From: Phytophthora colocasiae
Lineage: Eukaryota; Oomycota; Peronosporomycetes; Peronosporales; Peronosporaceae
Direction of reading: 5' to 3'
Assembly: GCA_018806915.1 (NCBI GenBank)
Contig: JAGKQI010000079.1
Coordinates: 1-64,000 of the forward strand
Length of the DNA: 64,000 nucleotides
In this document: positions 11,890 through 22,152 of the stretch, in pieces
Layout: every line of letters starts with the position of its first letter
How positions within the stretch are numbered: the first letter of the stretch is position 1
Made by a program: the position numbers and the translations under genes
The notes under the pieces: generated by a model
Seen by the model: only the letters and a program-made list of their open reading frames with translations
Databases searched by the model: none
What the model was told of the DNA's origin: nothing

Positions 11890-12500
11890 TGTCGCGGTTT
11901 AGCCGGCTACCCACACCCAAAGACGCGCACATCCGCAAGCGAGGATGTTCTTGGATTTACCCCCAGGCCCGAAATCTTCGTAAATGACCAGGGTGAACGT
12001 GCCATTATTGTCTATTGCTGCTCGAGCTGTCGTGAACGAGTACATGGGGCTCATACAGGCAAGGTTCGCCTTGCTTTCGACTTTGTAGAAATACTTGGTA
12101 TGAGGTGTCAGACCGTCCGTTGCGTGTGCCCTGGTGCTTGGGCTGCCTCCTCGGCCAATGAGGTGGTGGTGGGACGTATGTGTTGTCGCTGTAATAATTG
12201 GTTTGGGAAACTGTTGTGTTGATCAAACTCAGCGGCTCATTAGAACTACCCTGCGCTGTCTTGCACTGGAGAGTACGTTGACCACGAAAGAGTCATGCCG
12301 GTACCGGCAACAGCCCCAGCAAAAACGAGATAAACTCGGCACCGTTCTTGATTTGACAGGGCTTCGAGCTATTTTCAGTCGGTGCACATAATGCTACCGG
12401 TAGTGCTCCAGATGCACGCGGTGTTGCCGCTAATGTCAAGGGCTGCATCAGTACTGCCCCATGCGAAGGCTGCCAACCCTACAGCGAATAACCTTGGCAT
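11890..12500 (-). pseudogene. Purple acid phosphatase remnant, minus-strand copy
   Basis: Read on the minus strand from 12500, an ATG starts a signal-peptide-like leader (MPRLFAVGLAAFAWGSTDA). Scrambled frames follow, among them SQTNYYSDNTYVPPPPHWP near 12180. A fibronectin-like segment then contains LTPHTKYFYKV and ends VIYEDFG near 11960. This is the N-terminal half of a metallophosphoesterase of the purple acid phosphatase type, a secreted enzyme that releases phosphate. Several stops and frame changes break it, the GDFG metal motif has become EDFG, and the catalytic remainder is absent. The plus-strand fragment at 12845-13060 is a diverged copy of the same segment in inverted orientation. 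Confidence 0.7.
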
Positions 12501-13060
12501 GGTGATGAACTTGTTTGTGTACTAAAGCAGTTTGTAAAGTGCAAGTTCATCGTTTTCTGAATTCGTTGCCCACTGTGCCTACTACTGGGATTACTAGTAA
12601 TCGTTGATGACGAGCGTACCGTAATGTTGGTGTTCTCGAGTCGATAACGCCTACATGTATCAATACGGTACGTTCACACCATGATGCAATTTAGGATTTG
12701 TACGATTACAAAAGGATTTCGACAAACAGTGTATGATACAGTCCGTGTTGCCTTGGTCGTTGTTTAATTGCGGAGTCAGCGACTGGGCCCCGCTGACTCA
12801 CACAGGGGGTTTAACTAGGTAGTTCAGGTTAGATTATGTGACCAACTTTCATAAATTGGCACGGTCTTGCACCACGCGACGGTCTCTAACTTGACGCCAC
12901 ATACCAAGTACTTCTACAAGGTGGGTAGCAAGACCAACTCGAAGTATACAAGTGACGTGTATTCGTTCATTACTGCCCGTGCTGCAACGGACAACGGCAC
13001 GTTCAACATGGTGATTTACGGGGACTTCGGTGCTGGAAACGAATCTAAGGACACGCTCGC

Positions 13061-15176
13061 CGAGCGTGTCCTTATAAGTAGGGATTAGGGATTGACGGGG
13101 CTGGAGGCGTCTCAATCCCTTATTGATGGACGTACCCTTAATTGACAATATTATTGTCAACTTCAACTTATAAGATACTATAAAGATCCGGTAAGAGTCG
13201 AGGAGTAAAGCAGTCCTCGAAACCTCTCCCGGTGGGCGTTATACCGTGCCGGGGACCACAGCCACTCTCATGCTGGCATTTCCGATTTTGCGAACCAAGT
13301 CCAACACTCTTCTACTCAACTTGTTCACCCTCGTCATCCATGGCTACCTTAGACCCTGGTCTCTCGAACAAGGAGATCTGTTCGTTGATGTATCGAGACC
13401 AAACAAGCGGAGGAAGAACCTGCAACGAATGCAACACCTTCATCTTTCAGGACCAAAGTCGCGGCTATCATAACCTCATCTCGCATCTGCGGCGCCACCC
13501 AGACTATGAGCGAGTGCTGGAGCGTTGCGTTCGACAACGAATCCCCGTCACTATGGACATGTTTGTCGATAAGGACTCCCGTACTACGCATGGTTGGATG
13601 AAACTTGTGGTGCTTAAGGATCTTCCATTTTCGTCAGTCGATGACGACGTGTTTCGAGAAGCGGTTAAGTACAACAAGATCAACTCGAAAACACTTCTCG
13701 CGCGAATGAAAAGCTGCGTGGAATTAATGGAACCTGCTATTATAGAAGAGCTCAAAAGTCAGCAATACGTGCTGATATTTGACGGTTTGACGGACTCTGC
13801 CCAGCATTCACTGGCCGTATTTGTGGCTACTAAGACGATGACTCGTTTCTTGGCTCTTTCTACTTTCGTGGACGAAACATCAATGTCAGCTGACGAGCAC
13901 ATTCAGTTCTTGGATATGATTCTGGACCACTACAAATTAGACCTGAGCAATCTAGTGGCGGTTGTGTGTGACAACATGAACACTAACTGTGCTATCTCGA
14001 AGCGGACGGGAGTTCCCATGATTGGTTGTGCCTCACACAGATTCAACCTTGCTGTGCAAGATCACATTAAAGCTTCCATGCCTTTAATAACAATCGCGAC
14101 GCTTCAGCGCAAACTCAAGACGGTCAAGCGCATAGCCATTTTGAGAAGGAACGGTTGCAAACTCAAGCCTGTTCCGCTCCATGAAATCCGATGGAGTGGG
14201 GTGTTCCGACTTCTGCGTCGGTACGAAGAACTCCAGCCGTATCTACATCTTTTTCGTCAACGACACGCAAGTCGAACGGGATCTTCCCAAGGACGTACCG
14301 GATTCAGACTATCGGCGCAAACCCATTGTCGACTTCTTGCCATCCGCAGAGGAACACGTTCGGATCATGCAGCTCTTGGGGACCTGAAGATACTAGATTC
14401 GACAACGCAGAAGCTACAAACCGACAAAATCTCTTTGAGCCTGGTACGTGATATTTTTGACGAGCTGTTGTTAGAGTTTCCAGAGATGAAGACACGCCTA
14501 TCAACCGAAGCCACCATTATTCAGTCCAAGGACTTTGAAAGAGCTGTCGTGAAGGTACAAAATAATCAGGATTCTGTCCTAACCACCAAAGAAGCCGCAA
14601 CGCTGGCTAGACTCATCCGCCCAGAAATTGTAGCAGCACGCGCTGCAAAATCTGCCAGTAAGAAGGCAAAACGGCGCCGTATCCAAGAAGAACCGGAAAC
14701 CAACTTGGAGACATCAGGCAAAAAACGACGGCGTACAGGAAAAGAAGTGATGGAGTCGATCAACATTCGAGCTGCAATGCGCGTAAAGGAGGCATCAATA
14801 TACTCGGATCTCACGTGGCTGCCAGCCACTTCGGTACAAGTAGAGCGTCTTTTCTCCAAGATTAAGTGCATGCTGGGGTATCTTCGGAAAAGCATCAGTC
14901 ATGAGACGCTCGAGACCTTACTTTACCTGAAGATGAACTGGGACTTAGTGACGGACGAAGTGATTTCGAACGCCGTGAAACGCGCAGTTGAGGACGACAA
15001 CGAAGAAGAAGCAGATCTCTAAAACCGTAGTTCTTAATCTGGAAGAAGTAGATAGAGACCCCCTTTTCAATAATTGCGTAAGTGCCAAATATTGAGATGG
15101 CCGCTCCCTCCCTTATTGTCCCCCTACAATAATACCCCTTTTTAAATAACAATACATTTTTGGAGACCCCAGCGTG
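13061..15176 (+). mobile_element. hAT DNA transposon, full length, inserted in a phosphatase gene
   Basis: The 2116-bp element is bounded by an 8-bp target-site duplication, ACGCTCGC, at 13053-13060 and 15177-15184, the size expected for hAT. The left end reads CGAGCGTGTCCTTATAAG. The right end, read inward, is CACGCTGGGGTCTCC. The ends share the TCTCC/TGTCC core but have diverged from those of the shorter relative at 33463. The element encodes a BED-finger transposase. The left end plus its flank forms an almost perfect palindrome (13048-13074) by chance of insertion site. Confidence 0.88.
13340..15022 (+). CDS. hAT transposase with BED zinc finger and hATC dimerisation domain
   Basis: The first good ATG is at 13340 (MATLDPGLSNKEICSL). 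A BED-type finger with C..C and H....H ligands lies at residues 25-55 (CNECNTF, then HLRRH). The RNase H-like core includes YVLIFDGLTDS and VVCDNMNTNC, giving two candidate catalytic aspartates. A Lys/Arg-rich patch near 14660-14740 could be a nuclear signal. The hATC dimerisation domain closes the protein (ATSVQVERLFSKIKCMLG, then LETLLYLKMNWDL). The frame is open to the stop at 15020. Between about 14255 and 14385, however, a different frame has the more sensible sequence (VNDTQVERDLPKDV). Two compensating indels have probably replaced some 43 residues. The protein is about 560 residues and may be inactive. Confidence 0.88.
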   Translation: MATLDPGLSNKEICSLMYRDQTSGGRTCNECNTFIFQDQSRGYHNLISHLRRHPDYERVLERCVRQRIPVTMDMFVDKDSRTTHGWMKLVVLKDLPFSSVDDDVFREAVKYNKINSKTLLARMKSCVELMEPAIIEELKSQQYVLIFDGLTDSAQHSLAVFVATKTMTRFLALSTFVDETSMSADEHIQFLDMILDHYKLDLSNLVAVVCDNMNTNCAISKRTGVPMIGCASHRFNLAVQDHIKASMPLITIATLQRKLKTVKRIAILRRNGCKLKPVPLHEIRWSGVFRLLRRYEELQPYLHLFRQRHASRTGSSQGRTGFRLSAQTHCRLLAIRRGTRSDHAALGDLKILDSTTQKLQTDKISLSLVRDIFDELLLEFPEMKTRLSTEATIIQSKDFERAVVKVQNNQDSVLTTKEAATLARLIRPEIVAARAAKSASKKAKRRRIQEEPETNLETSGKKRRRTGKEVMESINIRAAMRVKEASIYSDLTWLPATSVQVERLFSKIKCMLGYLRKSISHETLETLLYLKMNWDLVTDEVISNAVKRAVEDDNEEEADL

Positions 15177-16128
15177 ACGCTCGCACACGTCAACACACAG
15201 CGTGGATAACGTGGATCTCATCTATCACCTTGGTGACATTGGCTACGCGGACGACGCGTGGCTCATGCCCGACCAAGTTGACGGATTCTTTTATGAGAAG
15301 GTTTATAATGACTGGATGAACTCCATGGCCCCGGTCATGAGCTCAGTACCGTACATGGTTTTAGTTGGGAACCACGAGTACGAGTGCCATTCGCCTGCTT
15401 GTGCCGCGTCGGCCGAACGGATGAACGCGTTGCGTAACTTCACGGCCTACAACTCTCGGTTCAAGATGCCGTCGAAGGAGGTTGGCGGAACTTTGAATAT
15501 GTGGTATTCGTTCGAGCACGGGCCGATTCATTTCACGTCGGTATCGTCCGAAACAGACTATAAAGGCGAACCGAGCAATGAGTTTGCTGATCCACCTCGT
15601 AATGGAAATTTCGGAGATCAATTGGCGTGGGTCGAGGCGGATCTCAAGAAGGCAGACGCAAACCGTGCTAATGTACCATGGTTGATTGTCGGAATGCACC
15701 GTCCGCTCTATGATCTGTCGGGTTGTCCGAATGGGGTCCCAACAGACCACAACGCTAACATCCAAGCTGCGTTTGAGGATCTCCTCATCAAGTACAAGGT
15801 AGACGTCGTCCTGACTGGCCACCAGCATTACTACGAACGGCAAACGCCTATTCGCAACAGTACGGCAGTGCTGGATGGGGTTTCGAGCGATTTCAAGACG
15901 TACACCAACCCTCAAGCCCCAGTCTACATTCTAAGTGGGGCCTGTGGAACGGTTGAGGGTCTCGACCCTGTCCCGGATAGCAACAACGCAACTTGGAATG
16001 CCGTTTCGAATTACGTGGACTATGGCTTTTCGACGCTGGAAGCGAACCGATCGATGCTTTCGTGGAAGTTCCTGAATAGCTCAAACCAAGCTGTGCTTGA
16101 TGAGTTCATCATGTGGAAGACAGCTTAG

Positions 16129-16563
16129 CCAATGGAAGGCTAATAACACCCTGTGAACTGGGTTCGCTTGAAGAACTACACCCAGTTCATGAATCGAGGT
16201 AACCAATACACTGTAGACTGCAAATACAACGTTGGAATAAGCATGGTGTAACTGAGAATTTTCATTTCACAGCAGAACTGCAATATCATAACAACCGGTC
16301 ATTCACGTCACGTGTCGATGCTTGGTGATGAAGGATCTACCTATCGGTAGCAAAACATGGATTGTAAGAAATCGGCAGTCTTGACTTGAATTCGTTCAGC
16401 GCTGCTACACGTAGGTAGATAGTTTCTCCCATGACCCAGTCATAATATTCGGGGTACCAAACCGAGGCTCCCTTTAGCACGTTCATCCTTTCTCCTAACC
16501 AGCCTCTGCATCGGAACCAATGTCCTAAGGTTTTCTCTGAGCTTTTTCAGGGTAAAATCATGT
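16129..16563. other. Intergenic spacer
   Basis: No gene, RNA or repeat is recognised between the phosphatase remnant and the small membrane-protein gene. Confidence 0.4.
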
Positions 16564-16854
16564 TCAAGTATTGGCTCCAGTTGTGTGGCTCACCTCGCTG
16601 GTCTTAATAAATGCTGTATGAAGTGCTACCGGCACCGCTTCAACCACCGGCGGACTACGAGGGTCCGTTCGACGCCAAAAATTGTCTTGGTCTATGTGTT
16701 CGCCTCGTTCCAAGTCTCGTTCGTGTCGTCGCATCAGAGCGTCACTCATCGCTCGTCGATAGCCCTGCCAAGCGCAGTAACCATACCCGACCACCAGCAT
16801 CATTGCCAGGACGACAAGGCAATAGACGGCGATGTACACACCGCTCGAACCCAT
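16564..16854 (-). CDS. Small single-pass membrane protein, unknown function
   Basis: This is a 96-codon single-exon frame. The N-terminus has a clear membrane segment (IAVYCLVVLAMMLVVGYGY), followed by an Arg/Asp/Glu-rich cytoplasmic-looking part (RRAMSDALMRRHERDLERGE). A short N-terminal tail before a hydrophobic stretch and a charged tail after it suggest a tail-in membrane anchor or uncleaved signal anchor. I do not recognise the family. It is divergent from the SANT-like gene at 17002, with a 147-bp gap that could be a shared promoter. Codon periodicity looks real, but a chance ORF cannot be excluded. Confidence 0.5.
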   Translation of the reverse strand: MGSSGVYIAVYCLVVLAMMLVVGYGYCAWQGYRRAMSDALMRRHERDLERGEHIDQDNFWRRTDPRSPPVVEAVPVALHTAFIKTSEVSHTTGANT

Positions 16855-17001
16855 GCTTCAAGTGCTTTTAATATATGATGGACACAAAATGTAAATAAAA
16901 TATGAACGACACCGTGTAACTTTTTCAAAAAAAGAAGTTCTTTCACACAGTTGGTATTTTTCGCGAGAGAAGAAAAGCTAAAGGAGAAATTCTTCTGAAG
17001 A

Positions 17002-17745
17002 ATGCCACGCTACACGCGCTGGACGTCGGACGAAGTGATGTGGCTGGTCCAGGCATGGCAAGACACTAAAAAAGAGGTGAAGAACTCGGGAGTCAAGAAG
17101 AATTTGGAAGAATTCCACCAACTCGTTCACGAGAACTTCGAGAAACTTGCGGGTGGATCGAATCCTCGCTCGGTTTCAGCTGTCCGCAGACAAATGAACA
17201 TCCTAAAGGATTCGTACAATTTCATCGTCTCCTTCCAGGGCAGAGAGCAAGAAAATGGCTGGTTCGCTTTGTCTACGAATGACCAGAAAACGTTGATGCA
17301 GACTGACGGAGGTAACCAAGTACGACCTATCGATGAGCAGGTGTTTTCTGCCCTTGATAAGTTCCTCGCTGAGGAAGAGAGTGAAAGTGAGGACAGTGAC
17401 AATGAAAAGTTCGAAACTGCGGTGAAGAAGCGTGCAGCGTCGAAGAAAAAATCCGCTCGAAAGTCTACGAGCGTTTTGGAGGAAGAAAGTGGCGAACTAC
17501 TCACCCCAACGAAGAAAGAGAAAGCCAAGGATAAGCGTCGACGTGTTAGCAAGTCTTATGATGGTGTGGCGGATATTCTGGATCGCCAAAGTCAAGTGTT
17601 GGCAGGATTTCTCGGCAAACGAGCGGATGAACGCTCTCACGAGATCGAGCAGAGTCGTAAAGAGAGAGAAGCTGACCAGAAGTTTTGGGCGGAAGAAACA
17701 GCGAAAGACCGCGCTCTACTGCGTGATCTCTTCACTCAGGACTAA
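17002..17745 (+). CDS. SANT/Myb-like DNA-binding protein with C-terminal coiled coil
   Basis: This intact single-exon gene encodes 247 residues. Residues 1-75 form a SANT/MADF-like helical domain (YTRWTSDEVMWLVQAWQD at the start, RSVSAVRRQMNILKDSYNFI at the third helix) of the kind found in transposase-partner proteins and transcription regulators. A Ser/Glu acidic stretch and a Lys/Arg-rich patch (KKKSARKS, then KAKDKRRRVS) suggest nuclear localisation. A helical tail (RSHEIEQSRKEREADQKFWAEE) looks like a coiled coil for self-association. No transposon ends are evident next to it, so a domesticated host gene is plausible. The DNA target is unknown. Confidence 0.75.
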   Translation: MPRYTRWTSDEVMWLVQAWQDTKKEVKNSGVKKNLEEFHQLVHENFEKLAGGSNPRSVSAVRRQMNILKDSYNFIVSFQGREQENGWFALSTNDQKTLMQTDGGNQVRPIDEQVFSALDKFLAEEESESEDSDNEKFETAVKKRAASKKKSARKSTSVLEEESGELLTPTKKEKAKDKRRRVSKSYDGVADILDRQSQVLAGFLGKRADERSHEIEQSRKEREADQKFWAEETAKDRALLRDLFTQD

Positions 17746-17851
17746 GCGTGATCTTTCAGTTTTGATTATTGCTCGTATTTTGGCAGTAAGCCTTCGAAGG
17801 TTTACACTAGTGATAATTACAACGCGTTTTATTCCCCTTGGGTTAGTCAAT

Positions 17852-20800
17852 CTACGCTTCGTAGTAGCAGCGATCGCATACGCGGACTGGTACGTTAATG
17901 CCGAATTCGGGGATCGACTTGAACTTCTCCGAACAACCTTCGCACACGAGAGCACCGCAACGTCGGCAGTTGTGCTGGTCGCGGTTCTGCTGGGCTTCAC
18001 TCGAAGACGTTGAGTTCCACGTGAAGGGCGAATCGCAGCACATGCAGCGCGTCTTGGTACTAAACGGCACCCATTCTGGCAGTGTTGGGCTGGCACGGCG
18101 TGCATCTCGCACAATACGAAGTGCACTTAAATAGTTGCGACCCAAGTGGTCGCTGAGCATGTTCTGCTGCACTGGAATATGCGAGAGCTCTTCACACTTG
18201 CGGTCGACGTGGACGGCCTCGTAGATACCCTTGTAGAAGAAAATATGGGTCACTTTTCCTGGGATGTAGAGCTCCTTGGGATCTTCTACCAGAGTCGTCG
18301 CCAGATCTGCAACTACTTTCGCTTCACTACGGAGAACCTCGTCGGAAGGTTTAAGCGCCTTGTCCTCATTGTTTGCATCTCCAACTTTATCCAGCTGATC
18401 GATCAGGTTTGTACGCGTGAGAGTCCAAGACGAGACACCTTCACCCTTGTTGGTTTCCTTCGCTTTCTTCTCTGCCAACGTGAGTTTGTTCTGTGCTGAG
18501 CTTGTTTTCTTCTTGTCCGCCACTTTATCTCGATTCGCTATCTTTCCCTTCCGTTGATCCGCTGCTTCTGTAGCCCATTCACGTTTCCTTGGTGCCCACA
18601 GCGTCTTTGCTCGGTCCTTAAACGCTTCCAAATCCTCCGACGCCGTGTCACGCCAGCAGCCTTTGAAATTCTTCAGCTCGTCTACAAGTTTGAGGACATT
18701 CGCTGCTTTCGCTCGAGGTACAATGTCATCTCGAAGCACAATGGAATGAACGAAGTCGTTGCATGACTCGGCCACGCTCAAGTTCACACAAGCAGGAACG
18801 GCATACGCGAAGCATTCGAGGTCTTCGAACTCCTTCTGCAGCATGACCGAGAGTAAAGCGGCACAACCAGCACCTAAGGAGTGGCCAGCGAACACAATGT
18901 GATACCCTTCGTTGTGAAGTACACGAAGCGACTTGACAATGCGGTCTTTGATCCACATGACAGCTTTCAGCATGCCGTTGTGTGCAAATGCATCCACAAA
19001 TCCACCAGTTGCCTCGCTCTGCGGCGCTCCAGCCGAAGACAACCCGATTTCCTCTGGATAAGCTTGGATATCTGTCAGTGCATCTTGAACAGATTTGGAG
19101 CCTCGAATCAGGACCAAAGCCGTCTTGTTCTCTTTGTTGCCCAACAGTGCGAAAGAGGGATGCCGAACATCTTGGTCTTGGACATGAGCGAAGATAAGGG
19201 AAAATCCTTGCAACCTGCTGATACGTTGGATATCCAGGACGTCCAGTTCGTAGATACCGTGCAGTGCTAACGGAGCGTACTTCAGCATATTCGCTAAGAA
19301 ATCATCCGAGACTGGTTCACATCCATTATGACTTGTCTTTTCCCCTTCAGGCTCAGCACCACGATCGCCTCGATTCATTGCCATGAAGTAATACGTTCCA
19401 ATAGCAGCATCTTGAAATCCGAGGTCGTCTAAGTCACCGAGCAGGCCCTTTAGCGTTGAGAATGACTGCATGAATTCATTGCGGAGGATAAAGCCAAGCA
19501 AGCCAGCTCTACCATATTTTCTCAAGAAGTCAGCACTCACCACTGCCATCTTTGCTGCAGCACCAATTGGTGCGGACTTCGCTGCTACAAGTGTGCCTCC
19601 AGCCGCACGCATAATCTTATCGACTGTTGTGTCTGTGGCGGTGTTGTAGTAGACGATCAGCTTGTCTCCAAGGTAGTCCTTGACGCGTTCAATGCGCCAC
19701 TGCACAAGCTGCTGGTCAATCTTCTCCATCAAAATGTAGTGACAATTCTTGCATAGCTTCGAAGGTGTTGTGTGTCCATATGCACGGATGATCGCGGACT
19801 CTGGTAAATGATCCCGACAAAAGGATTCGGAGCAGTATCCGCACTGATAGCGGAACTTGGTCATACCGAACTCTATGTTGCATTCCTTGCAGTGCTTTGA
19901 CTCGGTAAGTTCTGGGGGTGACAGATACTTCGGGATATTATCTTCGCAACACGTCACTAGGGATCTCTCAACAGGACTCAAATCTGGGAAGCGCTTGGAC
20001 AACATGGACAGAACTTCCACATCATTCTCTTCATCGGAACTCCTCATGCTCTGCTTCCGTCCTTTAGGAATCTGTGGTTCTACTGATATTGCAGCCGCAG
20101 TAGCAGCTTGGGCCATCTCCAGGCCAAACAATGACGCCTCCTTGATGGACTGGACAGTGCCATAGACCGCTTGCTTTGAAGATGACCCCGCCAAGTTAAT
20201 AGCTGACGACGGCAATGACACCACTGCAGAGGAAATCCTACCAAAGAAGCCTGAAGATCTCGCTGGCTCTCCACGTTTAGACTTTTTTTCGTCTATAGTC
20301 TCAGACGGAAACAACACGTGTTCTTCCTTGTCAGTATCCTTGGCTGATGGAAAAAGCGATTTGGTCTCCTTCTCGTCACTCTTAGAGGTTGATTTTGCTT
20401 CAGATGGCGTAGATAAATCTCCCTCCTTGGTTTCTTTCTCTGTGTGTTCCTTCTTGCTGTACGGGAAGAGCGTCTGCAAATCGGAATTGGTTTCCCCCGT
20501 CTCAGATGCTTCTTCACCTCCGGAGGCTGCATTCTCAGCCTCCGAAGCTGCATTCTCAGCCTCCGAAGCTGCAATTTTGGCGTCGTTTTGTTCGTTGGAT
20601 TTGTCTCCCATCCATACACGAGTGCGGACGACACTGGAACGTGTCATGGGGCCTAAAGTGTCGTTAAATTTCTCCCCGTACAGCCAACCCTCTTCGTCGT
20701 AGTCTTCACCCTTGTAGATAGTCCACACAAACTCCTTCTGATCGTCTGTACTCGGACAAGCTTCTTGCTGAGCTGTACACCACGCGGGGGGATCCTCTGC

Positions 20801-21047
20801 GTTTAAACGCGCTGTCCAGCCCTGGATATTTGGATAAAATAGAAAACATGTTAGTGATATGAGAACGAGAATTTCTATGCTTGTAATGTGAAAGGAGGAG
20901 TGAGCAGCACTCCCACAGATAGATAAAACGTGTACGCACCAGTATGGGGTACCACCGCTGGTTTTCGATCACCTCCGGCATCAAGACACAGCGCGTTCTC
21001 TGGTCGGACAAATTCGGCTTCTTCACGTAAAAATGGAGATGCGACAA
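17852..21047 (-). CDS. Dysferlin-domain, class 3 lipase, FYVE zinc-finger protein
   Basis: Two exons are clear: 20940 up to about 21047, and 17852-20821. Across the intron the frame joins a dysferlin N-terminal motif (ENQRWYPIL then GWTARL) to the dysferlin C-terminal part (DEEGWLYGEKF, then RTRVWMG). A Cys-rich finger follows near 19760-19900 (CKECNIEF, CGYCSESFCRDH). The class 3 lipase domain has the nucleophile elbow FAGHSLGAG, an Asp in VLRDDIVP and a His in MLSDHLGRNY, a complete Ser-Asp-His set like diacylglycerol lipases. A FYVE-type finger ends the protein (CMCCDSPFTW, then HNCRRCGALVCEGC), predicting binding to phosphatidylinositol 3-phosphate on endosomes. The probable role is lipid hydrolysis at endosomal membranes. 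The true start is unresolved: the exon-1 frame is open only back to about 21090, where a TGA stands. Confidence 0.82.
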
Positions 21048-22152
21048 TACAGTCTGATTCAGAGTATCAGGTCTGAGTATTTGGACTCAGATTAAAGGGG
21101 TCAATGCCATTGCTGGCTGTGTGCCGTAGATGCAAACTATTTGTCACTTATACGCGACTAAACCCATGCATGCGTAAGGAATATCTTGTACTACTTCGAA
21201 GAAGCAGATGCATGAATGAGTGCTGCCCAGTGGATGAAGCCACGCGCTCACAATTCACGCAATACTTAAGTACGCAAATCACCGAGTCCGTGATCGTCCG
21301 TGCCCTCCAGCGACGGGGTATATACAGCAGCTAAGAAGCATGAAATGCAGCAAGTTGCACCCACCACTCGCGGCGAAATTGCTTCGTCTTCACACAGTGA
21401 CAAAAGTGCAAGCGCAAGAGGCAATGCGAATTGTTGAGGAAGCGTGAGAGCAGCCACCAGGCCGTGCATTAAGCCAACCATTTATGCATGAGGTGATCGC
21501 CCTGATAACTTTATCATGTGCGATGTTGCTATTGAGGTCTCAGTTACAGGTAAGAAAACCAGTTTGTAAGGCATTAATGAATCGACATGAATGAATCCTC
21601 CTTAGAAACCAATCGCAGCACTATACCAAATCTTGATTGTCAATGTCAATTTGACATACAGTAGTATGCCGCACGTTGTGTGTACAGTACTTACAGTGTA
21701 CTAGTAGGATACTACATGTAGACTACAGCGTGATACATGTACTATCCACCGTCGACGTTTTGCGCCTGATCACGTTTTGCTAATCTGCTGTGAATGTCGA
21801 GCTGATGAACAGGAATACGCGCGCCAACAAAAAGACCTTACCCGCAACCAATTGGTACGGCTTACCTCGTATTCGAGTAATAGGTTGGTCTCAGTGCCTG
21901 ATCTTAAGCGTGATGCCGCGCCTTAGCGCGGCACCACGAACATGTCATTCGTTCGAGGCACGCAGATGACAGCAAACGATACATTCGTGTGTAGAACGAG
22001 GTTGGTATCACGGCTCGCGTCATGATCCAGCCCCCCCATCATTATTATCCGCGCCCCTGTATTTGGTGGTGGTGGCCATCACGACCCCCCCCCCCCCCCC
22101 AGTGCCAAAGCAAACCATCTCATTCTTGGTTTTTCCTCCAACTTGCCATACC
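21048..22152. other. Intergenic region with a 16-C homopolymer and a GC hairpin
   Basis: No gene is recognised. A 20-bp inverted repeat reading GCCGCGC-CTTA-GCGCGGC lies at about 21912-21930. A run of sixteen C residues at 22085-22100 sits about 50 bp before the transporter start codon and may affect transcription or sequencing quality. The region serves as the 5' flank of both the lipase gene (leftward) and the transporter gene (rightward). Confidence 0.5.

Larger units (their letters stand above)
12845..16128 (+). pseudogene. Purple acid phosphatase, 5'-truncated and split by a hAT element
   Basis: The 5' piece (12867-13060) carries LTPHTKYFYKVGSK and VIYGDFGAGN, the first metal-binding motif. 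The 3' piece (15185-16128) carries DLIYHLGDIGYADD, GNHEYE, VGMHRPLY and LTGHQHYYERQ. Together these supply the five metal-ligand blocks of the family. The coding sequence upstream of residue 1 of the first piece is missing, so no signal peptide is present. A 2.1-kb hAT transposon sits at 13061-15176, flanked by the 8-bp duplication ACGCTCGC. If the element and one duplicate are ignored, the frame downstream is off by one base, so at least one further indel exists near 15190-15205. The 3' half alone keeps an open frame of 309 codons with no disabling change, so the damage looks recent there. Confidence 0.85.

Noticed and set aside
13061..13074. Hairpin at the left end of the hAT element taken as a terminator or attachment site
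   Set aside because: The palindrome joins host sequence and element end across the insertion point, so it was created by the insertion site and has no independent meaning.
16564..17745. SANT-like gene considered as part of another Harbinger element with the small membrane protein
   Set aside because: No terminal inverted repeats, no transposase and no target duplication are visible on either side.
21266..21481. Minus-strand ORF with a hydrophobic start, considered as a secreted effector or the first exon of the lipase gene
   Set aside because: No RxLR or LxLFLAK-type motif, no sensible donor toward the lipase exon, and short length.
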